Shown: in pieces, positions 34,226 through 42,400 of the stretch
Numbering within the stretch: the first letter of the stretch is position 1
Layout of the letters: the number at the start of each line of letters is the position of its first letter
Origin: Duganella sp. SG902
GTDB lineage: Bacteria > Pseudomonadota > Gammaproteobacteria > Burkholderiales > Burkholderiaceae_D
Assembly: GCF_013376005.1 (NCBI RefSeq)
Contig: NZ_JABMJK010000025.1
Location: 1 to 60,281, forward strand
Length of the DNA: 60,281 nucleotides
Direction: 5' to 3'
Made by a program: the position numbers and the translations under genes
The notes under the pieces: model-generated
Seen by the model: the letters and a program-made list of their open reading frames with translations, nothing else
What the model was told of the DNA's origin: nothing
The model's database searches: none

Positions 34226-34269
34226 ATCCTCATAAAGCAAGTTACGTGTTGACGTAACTTTATGAGGAT
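34226..34269 (-). promoter_or_regulatory. Long dyad covering the Crp/Fnr gene's ribosome site
   Basis: ATCCTCATAAAG and AGTTACGT on one side (34226-34247) are matched by ACGTAACTTTATGAGGAT on the other (34252-34269) around a four-base centre. As DNA, GTTACGT-N4-ACGTAAC is a CRP-family-style operator; as RNA the 3' arm contains the GAGGA ribosome site. Confidence 0.6.
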
Positions 34270-34415
34270 TGTTAATTGGCGAACATAAGATCAAGGGACG
34301 CCCAAATGTAGGCGCAAGACATGCGCGTTTGTAGTCCTGGTCCTACAAGGGCCACTGTCTTTCTCGGAGAGGCAGCGGCATAATGGCATAACTCCCGACG
34401 ATGTGGCGCACGATT

Positions 34416-35084
34416 ATGCATGTACTGGTGGTGGAAGACGATGCGGTATTGGCCGACGGCTTGAGCCGCGTGCTGGGCAGCCACGGCATGGTGGTGGAGG
34501 TGGTCGGCAACGGCGCCCAGGCCGACCAACTGCTGCAGCGCGGCGCCGCCGCCGAGGTGGTGGTGCTCGACATCGGCCTGCCCGGCATGGACGGTTTCGA
34601 GGTGGTGCGCCGCCTGCGCGCGCGCGGCAGCGCCGTGCCGGTGCTGTTGCTGACGGCGCGCGACGCGGTCGAGGACCGGGTGCGCGGGCTGGAGCAGGGC
34701 GCCGACGACTACCTGGTCAAGCCGTTCGCCACCGCCGAGCTGGTGGCGCGCGTGAAGGCGCTGGCGCGGCGCCACACGCCGCCGCAGACGGCGCTGGCGA
34801 TGGGCCGGCTGTCGCTGGACGTGGCCGCCAAGCGCGCGCGCGTGGGCGACAAGGTGGTGGAGCTGTCGGTGCGCGAATGGGCGGTGCTGGAATTCCTCCT
34901 GCAACATCCGTCGCGCGTGGTGTCCAAGCAGCAGATCATCGACGCCATCCTGCCCTGGGGCGACGACCTGAGCCTGAACGCGGTGGAAGTCTACATCTCG
35001 CGCCTGCGGCTGAAGATCGCCGACGGCGGCGTCACCATCCGCACCATCCGCGGCTTCGGCTACATGCTGGAGCCGGGCGCATGA
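34416..35084 (+). CDS. OmpR/QseB-type response regulator
   Basis: Predicted 222 residues from ATG 34416 (MHVLVVEDDAVLADGL); the frame allows a start five codons earlier. Receiver with E7-D8-D9, D52 (VVVLDIGLPGMDG) and K in YLVKPF; OmpR-type winged helix at the end (ELSVREWAVLEFLLQHP, YISRLRLKI, IRTIRGFGYML). The stop overlaps the kinase start (ATGA). Downstream of the pair, direct repeats with 11-bp phasing precede the pilin operon and are a plausible target. Confidence 0.93.
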   Translation: MHVLVVEDDAVLADGLSRVLGSHGMVVEVVGNGAQADQLLQRGAAAEVVVLDIGLPGMDGFEVVRRLRARGSAVPVLLLTARDAVEDRVRGLEQGADDYLVKPFATAELVARVKALARRHTPPQTALAMGRLSLDVAAKRARVGDKVVELSVREWAVLEFLLQHPSRVVSKQQIIDAILPWGDDLSLNAVEVYISRLRLKIADGGVTIRTIRGFGYMLEPGA

Positions 35085-36067
35085 GCAGCATCCGCCTGCG
35101 CCTGCTGAAGTGGGTGATCCCGCCGGTGCTGCTGATGAACCTGGGCGCCGGCGCGCTGGCCTACACGCTGGCCTCGCCGCACCTGCGCGAGGCGGTGCTG
35201 CGCACGCTGATCCTGGTGGAGATCGTGATCGGGCTGGGCTGCGTGGGCCTGATCTGGTTCTCGGTCAGCAATGGCTTGCGGCCGCTGAGCCGGCTGCGCG
35301 CCGACCTCAACGCGCGCGACGGCGACGACCTGGCGCCGCTGGCGGCCGACGCCGTGCCGTATGAGCTGGAACCGCTGGTGTCCTCGTTCAACGGCCTGCT
35401 GGCCAAGGTGGGTGAGGGCGCGCAGGCGCGCCAGGATTTCCTCGCCAACGTGGCGCACCAGTTGCGCACGCCGCTGGCCGGCCTCAAGACCCAGCTCGAA
35501 TGGCTGGGCGCGCGCCATGCCGAGCCGGAAACCGTGCAGTCGGTGCGCCTGATGCTGTCCGCCACCGAGCGCATGATACGCCAGACCAACCAGCTGCTGG
35601 CGCTGGCCCGGGCCGAGCCGCAGCATTTTGAAAAGGCGCGGCTGGAGCCGCTGGCGCTGGACGCGCTGGTGGCCGAGGCGGTGCAGGGCTTTGTCGACCA
35701 GGCCACGCTCAAGTCGATCGACATCGGCTTCGACCTGGCGCCCGCCACCGTCACCGGCGACCGCTTCCTGCTGCGCGACCTGATCGACAACCTGATCGAC
35801 AACGCCATCCGCTACACCCCGGTCCACGGCGCGGTGACGGTGACCGTGCGGCCCGGCCTGCTGACGGTGGAGGACAACGGCCCCGGCATCCCCTCGGCCA
35901 TGCGCGAGCAGGTGTTCAGCCGCTACGTGCGGCTGGACGACAAAACCCATGGCAGCGGCCTGGGCCTGGCCATCGTGCGCGACATCGCCACCGTCCACGG
36001 CGCCAAGCTGAGCATTTCCGATCCCGCCAGCGGCCGCGGCGTCCTGTTCACGGTGAAATTTCCCTGA
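35081..36067 (+). CDS. Sensor histidine kinase with minimal periplasmic loop
   Basis: Predicted 328-residue kinase from ATG 35081. TM1 about 12-30 and TM2 about 42-62 leave only about a dozen residues outside, so there is no separate sensor domain. HAMP-like linker, HisKA with H126 (FLANVAHQLRTPLAGL), HATPase with DNLIDNAIRYTP, VEDNGPGIP and GSGLGLAIV. Such kinases sense within the membrane or via a partner protein. Translationally coupled to the regulator. The family resembles the TctE/QseC group with the usual periplasmic domain missing. Confidence 0.92.
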   Translation: MSSIRLRLLKWVIPPVLLMNLGAGALAYTLASPHLREAVLRTLILVEIVIGLGCVGLIWFSVSNGLRPLSRLRADLNARDGDDLAPLAADAVPYELEPLVSSFNGLLAKVGEGAQARQDFLANVAHQLRTPLAGLKTQLEWLGARHAEPETVQSVRLMLSATERMIRQTNQLLALARAEPQHFEKARLEPLALDALVAEAVQGFVDQATLKSIDIGFDLAPATVTGDRFLLRDLIDNLIDNAIRYTPVHGAVTVTVRPGLLTVEDNGPGIPSAMREQVFSRYVRLDDKTHGSGLGLAIVRDIATVHGAKLSISDPASGRGVLFTVKFP

Positions 36068-36078
36068 ATTTGTGCGCT

Positions 36079-36133
36079 TGTCAGGGGTCTGTCAGGATTT
36101 CCTCAGGGAAATGACAGACAGGCGGGCTACACT
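36079..36133 (+). promoter_or_regulatory. Three direct repeats and promoter of the pilin operon
   Basis: TGTCAGG at 36079, TGTCAGG at 36090 and CCTCAGG at 36101 repeat every 11 bases; a -10-like TACACT is at 36128-36133, so the third repeat covers the -35 position. This is the geometry of a Pho box or other OmpR-family site. The same stretch folds into a hairpin (GTCTGTC/GACAGAC, 36087-36119). Confidence 0.5.
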
Positions 36134-36168
36134 GCAACTCATCAGATTCCGGCATGAGGAGCAGCGCG

Positions 36169-36594
36169 ATGAAACGCATCCAGCAAGGTTTCACCCTGAT
36201 CGAGGTGATGATCACGGTGGCCATCGTCGGCATCCTGCTGGCCGTGGCGGTGCCGGCCTACAGCGACTACGTCACGCGCGGCCGCCTGAGCGAGGCCTTC
36301 ACCGCGCTGGGCGGGGCGCAGCCGGCCGCCGAGCAGTACTGGTCCAACAACCGCACCTACGTCAACTTTGACGGCTCGCCCGGCTTCCCGGCCGCCACCC
36401 CCAACTTCACCTACGCGCTGAGCAACGCCACCACCTCCACCTACACCATCACCGCCACCGGCACCGGCAAGATGGCCGGCTTCGTCTACACCCTGAACGA
36501 GAGCGGCACACGCGCCACCGCCGGCAGCCCAACCGGCTGGGGCACCAGCACCTCGTGCTGGGTCGACCACAAGGGCGGGGTATGTTCCAACTAG
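36169..36594 (+). CDS. pilE: Type IV pilin, PilE-like
   Basis: Predicted 141 residues from ATG 36169, with GAGGAG upstream. Type III signal MKRIQQG followed by FTLIEVMITVAIVGILLAVAVPAY, so PilD should cut after G7 and methylate F. Glu5 is present. The C-terminal cysteine pair (TSCWVDHKGGVCSN) forms the D-loop typical of pilins. It is first in a minor-pilin operon and is of the PilE/ComP-like class rather than the major pilin, which is normally near pilD or pilS. Confidence 0.9.
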   Translation: MKRIQQGFTLIEVMITVAIVGILLAVAVPAYSDYVTRGRLSEAFTALGGAQPAAEQYWSNNRTYVNFDGSPGFPAATPNFTYALSNATTSTYTITATGTGKMAGFVYTLNESGTRATAGSPTGWGTSTSCWVDHKGGVCSN

Positions 36595-37208
36595 CGCGCC
36601 AGGCCGGCTTTACGCTGATCGAGCTGCTGGTCACCATCACCATCTTCGGCATCATGCTGGCGATCGGCATCCCCAACGCCAGCAACTGGCTGCTGACCAA
36701 CCGCGCGCGCAGCGCCAGCGAGTTCTACGCCGAGGGCTTCAGCATGGCGCGCCGCCAGGCGGTGTCGCACAACGCGTTCAGCCGCATCTCGCTCACGCCC
36801 AACGTCAACACCGGGCAGATGGACTGGCAGGTCGACATCTGCTTCGTCGGCGCCGATACCGCCTGCGCGCCCGGCGACGACAGCTGGTCCACCACCGCCG
36901 CGCCGGCCGCCAACGACCCCGAGGGCGCGGCCGGCTTCCGCTCCATCTTCCGCGCCGCCGATTCGCTGCCATCGTCCGAGGTGCTGCTGCCGACCACGCT
37001 GCCGGCCGGCGCCTCGCAGGTGTACTACACCGCCACCGGCTGGGTCGACACCACGTTCGCGCCGCGCCTGACGCAGCTGCGGCTTGATCCGTCCACCCAG
37101 TACGCGCACAACGTGCCGGTGGTGGCGCTGGTGGTCACGCTGGCCGGCATGGCCACCAAGTGCGACCCGACGTTGGCCGCCACCGATAACCGGGCCTGCC
37201 CGCCATGA
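36582..37208 (+). CDS. fimT: Minor pseudopilin FimT/GspH-like
   Basis: Predicted 208 residues from ATG 36582 (MFQLARQAG, then FTLIELLVTITIFGIMLAIGIP), overlapping the preceding gene by 13 bases. The prepilin site is after G9 and Glu5 is present. The body has NRARSASEFYAEGFSMARRQAVS, as in GspH/FimT proteins, and a later cysteine pair. Such minor pilins help prime pilus assembly, and FimT-like proteins can bind DNA during uptake. Confidence 0.88.
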   Translation: MFQLARQAGFTLIELLVTITIFGIMLAIGIPNASNWLLTNRARSASEFYAEGFSMARRQAVSHNAFSRISLTPNVNTGQMDWQVDICFVGADTACAPGDDSWSTTAAPAANDPEGAAGFRSIFRAADSLPSSEVLLPTTLPAGASQVYYTATGWVDTTFAPRLTQLRLDPSTQYAHNVPVVALVVTLAGMATKCDPTLAATDNRACPP

Positions 37209-37627
37209 ACGCCATCGCCGCCCGCCGCCAACACGGCATCGCTTTGCTGGAAGTGATGCTGGCCATCGTCATCCTCGGCATCGGCCTGCTGGGCACGGTG
37301 GGCTTGCAGGCGCGCGCCTACTCGGCGCTGTCGGACGCCGGCATGCGCGCCGAGGCCACGCTGGCGGCGGAAAAACTGATCGGCGTGATCAACGCCGACC
37401 TGCCGAATATCGCCCAGTACAACCTGGCCGAGGGCGCCACGCCCAACACGCAACTGGCGGCCTGGGCCACCGAGACGCGCCGCAACATCCCGGGCGCGAC
37501 GCTGTCGGTGCAGGTGCAGGACCAGCCGGCCCAGAACCGCTACCAGGTCGATATCTCGATCCGCTGGCAGCGCAAGGCGCGCAGCGAGCAGAATCGCCAC
37601 CGCGTCACCTCCTACATCGCGCGCTGA
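37205..37627 (+). CDS. pilV: Minor pilin PilV
   Basis: Predicted 140 residues, starting at ATG 37205 that overlaps the fimT stop by four bases. Prepilin motif QHG followed by IALLEVMLAIVILGIGLLG, the pattern of PilV-type minor pilins (Glu5 present). Short mature domain. It should work with PilW, PilX and PilY1 as the tip-initiation complex of type IV pili. Confidence 0.9.
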   Translation: MNAIAARRQHGIALLEVMLAIVILGIGLLGTVGLQARAYSALSDAGMRAEATLAAEKLIGVINADLPNIAQYNLAEGATPNTQLAAWATETRRNIPGATLSVQVQDQPAQNRYQVDISIRWQRKARSEQNRHRVTSYIAR

Positions 37628-37628
37628 C

Positions 37629-38843
37629 ATGAGGACGCCCGCCCGACATCGCCGCCACGGCTTCTCGCTGGTCGAACTGATGGTCAGCGTGGTGATCGGC
37701 CTGCTGGCGCTGCTGTTCGCCACGCGGCTGGTGATTAGCGGCGAAGCCAACAAGGACGCCGCCGTCGGCGGCTCCGACTCCATGCAAAACGGCATGCTGG
37801 CCATGTTCTCGCTGAGCGGCGACGCCGCCACCGCCGGCTGGGGCCTGAACGACCGCACCGTGGCCGGCTGCAACACCGTCTTCAGCGACCAGCGCGGCTA
37901 CCAGCTGCTGGGGGCCAAGCGGGACGGCGTCGACGTCACGCCGCTGGCGTCGGTGGTGATCCAGTCCAATGGCACGGCGCCGGACGTGATCTCGTTCAAC
38001 AGCGGCAGCGCCAACGCCGGCGTCGGCTCCATCATGATGACGGCCGACTACGGCGGCGAAAGCTTTGTGGTCAGCGCCCAGCGCGGCCCCTACGGCTACA
38101 ACCCCGGCGACGTGCTGGTGGTGGCGCCGCAGGCGCCGGACCGGCCGTGCACCGTCATGCAGATGGCCGGCCTGAACCCGGCCGTCGGCCGCGAGGCCGA
38201 GTTCCTGCTGGCCGGCGGCCCCCAGTTCCGCTACAACGCCGCCGCCAGCATGGCGCAGGGCTATGCCAAGAACGTCACCTTCATGTACAACCTCGGCCAG
38301 CCGGACCTGCTGCACTTCCATACCTGGTCGGTGCGGAACGGCATCCTGCTGCTGCGCGCCACCGACCTGGCCGGCGCCGAGCTGGCGGGCGCCGCGGTGG
38401 CCGACAACATCGTCTCGATCAAGGCGCAATACGGCTTCGACAACCGCGCGCTGCCCAACTACGATCCCAATCCATCCGGCAACGGCACGCAAATGGTGGC
38501 CACCGCCAACGGCGGCATGCAGATCACGGTCTGGAGCCCGACCATGATCGACGCCGACAACGACGGCGTCAACGGCGGCCCCGGCGATTATCAGCGCATC
38601 ACGGCGGTGCGCATCGCGGTGGTGGCGCGCAGCAAGACGATCGAAAAGCCGGCGCCGGGCGGCGCCTGCGGCGCCACCACGGCACAGCCGACCGTGTTCG
38701 GCAACGCCGTGCCGTCCGGCGTGGCCCCGGTGCCGATGCAGGTCAACGTGGCGGTCGGCGGCGACACCATCGATTGGAAGTGCTATCGCTACCGGGTGTT
38801 CGAGACCATCGTGCCCATTATTAATTCCCAGTTCCGGCCATGA
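37629..38843 (+). CDS. pilW: Minor pilin PilW
   Basis: Predicted 404 residues, one base after the pilV stop. Prepilin motif RRHG then FSLVELMVSVVIGLLALLFATRL, Glu5 present. The long globular part has a DADNDGVNGGPGDYQRITAVRIAVVARS segment typical of PilW, including an acidic stretch that could bind calcium. It is larger than most pilins, as PilW proteins are. Its stop overlaps the pilX start. Confidence 0.9.
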   Translation: MRTPARHRRHGFSLVELMVSVVIGLLALLFATRLVISGEANKDAAVGGSDSMQNGMLAMFSLSGDAATAGWGLNDRTVAGCNTVFSDQRGYQLLGAKRDGVDVTPLASVVIQSNGTAPDVISFNSGSANAGVGSIMMTADYGGESFVVSAQRGPYGYNPGDVLVVAPQAPDRPCTVMQMAGLNPAVGREAEFLLAGGPQFRYNAAASMAQGYAKNVTFMYNLGQPDLLHFHTWSVRNGILLLRATDLAGAELAGAAVADNIVSIKAQYGFDNRALPNYDPNPSGNGTQMVATANGGMQITVWSPTMIDADNDGVNGGPGDYQRITAVRIAVVARSKTIEKPAPGGACGATTAQPTVFGNAVPSGVAPVPMQVNVAVGGDTIDWKCYRYRVFETIVPIINSQFRP

Positions 38844-39418
38844 AACAGCTCCGATATCAGCGCGGGATTGCCTTGCCGATCATGCTCATCATGCTGGCGG
38901 TGATGATGGTCAGCAGCATTTACCTGCTCAAGTCCAGCACCTCCAGCACGCTGACCACCTCCAACCTGGCCTACGAGGCGGCCCTGACCAAGGCCGCCGA
39001 CGCCGGCCTGCACGCCGGCTTCACCTACCTGCGCACGGTGCCGAACAAGAACCTGCTGCTGACCGACCAGGCGGCCGCAGGCTATGTGGCGACCCTGCCG
39101 CCCAACTGGACGGTCGGCAACCCCAACTTCTGGCTGGGCGCCGTCACGCTGCCGCCCGACACCGACGGCAACCGCGTGCAGTACGTGATCCACCGCATGT
39201 GCAACCTGCCGGGCGCCTATGACGAAAACAACAACCGCTGCCAGCTGACCGCGCCGCGTCCCGGCACCACCGGTCCGCGCGCGCTGGGTGAAACACTGAA
39301 AGTCGACGCTTCCAACCTGGCCGTCGCGGCGCAGATCCACTACGTGGTGACGGCGCGGGTGTTCGGCCCGCGCGGCGGCAACGTGATGACGCAGGCCGTC
39401 ATCATGAAAGGTCCCTGA
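38840..39418 (+). CDS. pilX: Minor pilin PilX
   Basis: Predicted 192 residues. Prepilin-like cut after G9 (YQRG, then IALPIMLIMLAVMMVSSIYLL). Glu5 is missing, as in many PilX/GspK-type tip proteins. The mature part has AADAGLHAGFTYLR, common in PilX. Four-base overlap with pilW and a nine-base gap to pilY1 show one coupled operon. Confidence 0.87.
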   Translation: MKQLRYQRGIALPIMLIMLAVMMVSSIYLLKSSTSSTLTTSNLAYEAALTKAADAGLHAGFTYLRTVPNKNLLLTDQAAAGYVATLPPNWTVGNPNFWLGAVTLPPDTDGNRVQYVIHRMCNLPGAYDENNNRCQLTAPRPGTTGPRALGETLKVDASNLAVAAQIHYVVTARVFGPRGGNVMTQAVIMKGP

Positions 39419-39427
39419 GGAATCATC

Positions 39428-42400
39428 ATGAAAAAGCTACTTATCCTGCTGGCCTGCCTGATCGCGTCGCCGGCCTGGGCCGCGCCGACCCAGATCGCGC
39501 AAGTGCCGCTGCTGAACATCACCGGCACCGGCACCGTCAAGCCCAACCTGATGCTGCTGTTCGACAATTCCGGCTCGATGGACCAGACCTACACGCCGGA
39601 CTACGTCAACGACAGCCTGTGCCGCAGCAGCGTGTCGCTGCAGGCCGGCGTGATGGCCTGCAACGTCGGCCACCCGCCGTTCATGAGCCCGGACTTCAAC
39701 AAGCAATACTACAACCCGGCCATCCACTACCAGGTGCCGATCAGGTCGGACGGCAGCTACTATCCCGAGCAAAACGCCGCCAACACCGGCAACTGGACCG
39801 TGGTCAGCAACGACGGCTTCGGCGCCCGCCGCGCCGACCTGTTCGGCAACACCGGCAGCAACAACATCAACCTGGTGAGCGGCTTTCCGGACTTGAAGTG
39901 GTGCACCACCAGCAGCAGCGGCGTGTGCCAGTTCAACACCTCGACCTACAGCTATCCGGACGCCACCTACCGCTCGCCGGTGGACATCACCACCGGCCCG
40001 TACTACTACACCATCGGCGTGGGCCAGTACTGCGCCGATGACACCATGAAGAACTGCAAGTCGACCAGCATCGGCGCGACGGCGCCGGCCGGCTACCCGG
40101 TGCCGGTCAAGGTGCGCTGGTGCAGCGACCGGCTGCTGACGCAGTGCCAGGGCAAGCGCGTGGGCAGCTTCATCTACCCCAGCTATTCGGCGCCGGCCGG
40201 CGCGGTGGCCTCGTACGGCACCATCGCCATCGGCGCCTCGGCCGGCGCCGGTTCGCTCAGCATCACCAACATCGCGATCGCCGAACCTAGCGGCAGCGTC
40301 AACATCACCAGCGGCAGCATGACCGCCAGCACCGGCACCAACACCGCGCTCAAGCAGCAGACCCTGGCCAGCACGGTGGCCGCCAACATCATCGCCCGCA
40401 ACACCACCAACCAGAACTATGCCTGCGTCAAGACGCCGACCGGCCAGCCGAGCGTGCCGGCCTGCAGCGTGTTCGGCATCACCCTGACGGCGGAGAACGT
40501 GGTGGCGGTGGTGCCGGTCGTCTGCACCGGCGCCAAGAACCTGACCAACTGCGTGACCGTCAGCGACAGCTCGCGCGCCGGCTGGGGCTTCACCGTCACC
40601 GCCAGCACCACCCGCATCGCGCCGGCCTACGTGACCTTCAGCGGCACCACCGCCAACAGCGGCTCGCCGGCCATGGACCTCAGCAAATACAACGGCAACA
40701 ACCTGTACAGCACCAGCATGGCGATCGGCCGCAACCAGACGGCGGCGCAGGTGGCGGCGCTGTTCGTCGCCAAGATCGGCACCGGCGGCACCTACAAGGC
40801 CTATGCCGGCACCAACAGCAATTGCGTCAACACGCTGCCGGCCAACAGCGTGTGCGTGGTCGACAGCGGGGCGCTGACCAACACCGGCGCGCTGACCATC
40901 GGCGCGGTGACCAATCCCGGCTCGCTGACGTCCAGCGCCACGGCCGCCATCATGGACACCATCCCGACCACCACGGCGGCGCTGTCGGCCGGCTCCGGCG
41001 CGCCCAATCCGTTCGTGCGGGTGAACATCGTCAGCGGCCAGACCTATCCGAAATCGGTGGACCGCACCGACTGCGCCGGCGCCACCTGCACCTACGCCGA
41101 GGAGATGACCAACTTCGCCAACTGGTACGTCTACTACAAGAGCCGCCTGCAAATGATGAAGACCTCGGTCGGCATCGCGTTCTCGCCGATCACGGCCAAC
41201 TACAAGGTCGGCTACGTCAAGCTGTCCAACGCCGGCGCCGGCGGCGCCATCGACCTGAAGCCGGCCGACTTCACCGGCAGCGCGCGCTCCACCTGGTACA
41301 ACACGCTGTACGCCACCACCACCTCGGGCTCGACGCCGATCCGCACCGCCATGGACAACGTCGGCCGCATGTTCGCCAACCTCACGCCGTACAACTACGC
41401 CAGCGGGCAGGAGGTGGTGCAGTACCCGTGCCAGCCGAACTTCCTGATCCTGACCACGGACGGCTACTGGAACGGCGCCACCACCAACAACGTGGTCAAC
41501 AACGACAACGTGGAAAACAGCGCGCGCTTCTGCAGCATCTCGTCCGGCTGCGTCGACAAGCGGGCGCAGAGCCAGCCGTCGATCGCCGACGTGGCGCTGC
41601 ACTGGTACAACGGCGGCTCCAGCACCGGCACCGTGTCGCTGCGGCCGGTGCTGGAACCGGACATGACCAGGCCCGGCTCGGTGCCCGCCGCCAACGGCGA
41701 GAACACCCATTTGCACATGAACACCTACACGCTGGGCCTGGGCGTGGACGGCGTGATGACCTATGAAGCCAACTACGACACCGCGCCCAAACCGGGCGGC
41801 GACTTCTACAACCTGATCACCCAGGCGCCCACCGGCTGCCCGTGGAATGGCGGCGGCGCCTACGTCTGGCCCGATCCGGACGTGACCAACACTGCCAGCA
41901 CCGTGCAGGAGCGGGTGGACGACCTGTGGCACGCGGCCATCAACGGCCATGGCAAATACTTCAGCGCGCAGGATCCGAAAGACGTGGTGAGCGGCCTGCG
42001 CGAGGCGCTGTCGAACATGCAGGTGCGCACCGGCGCGGCGGCGGCGGCGGCCACCTCGACCCCCAACATCACGCTGACCGACAACGACATCTTCTCGGCC
42101 ACCTTCACCACCGTGCGCTGGTACGGCGAGCTGACCGACCGCAAGATCGACACCACCTCCGGCGAGGTGATCAAGACGCCGACCTGGAGCACCAGCACCA
42201 CCGTGGGCAAATCGATCGCCACCCGCAAGATCAAGATGATGCAGGCCGCGCAGGCGCCCGGCACCGATCCGGTCGAATTCACCTTCGACAATATGGACGC
42301 CGCCGCCAGGCTGTGGTTCGCCAACAAATGCGGCGTCCTCAACCAATGCACCTTGCTGTCGGCGGCCGACAAGGCCACCGTCAACAGCGGCACCAACATG

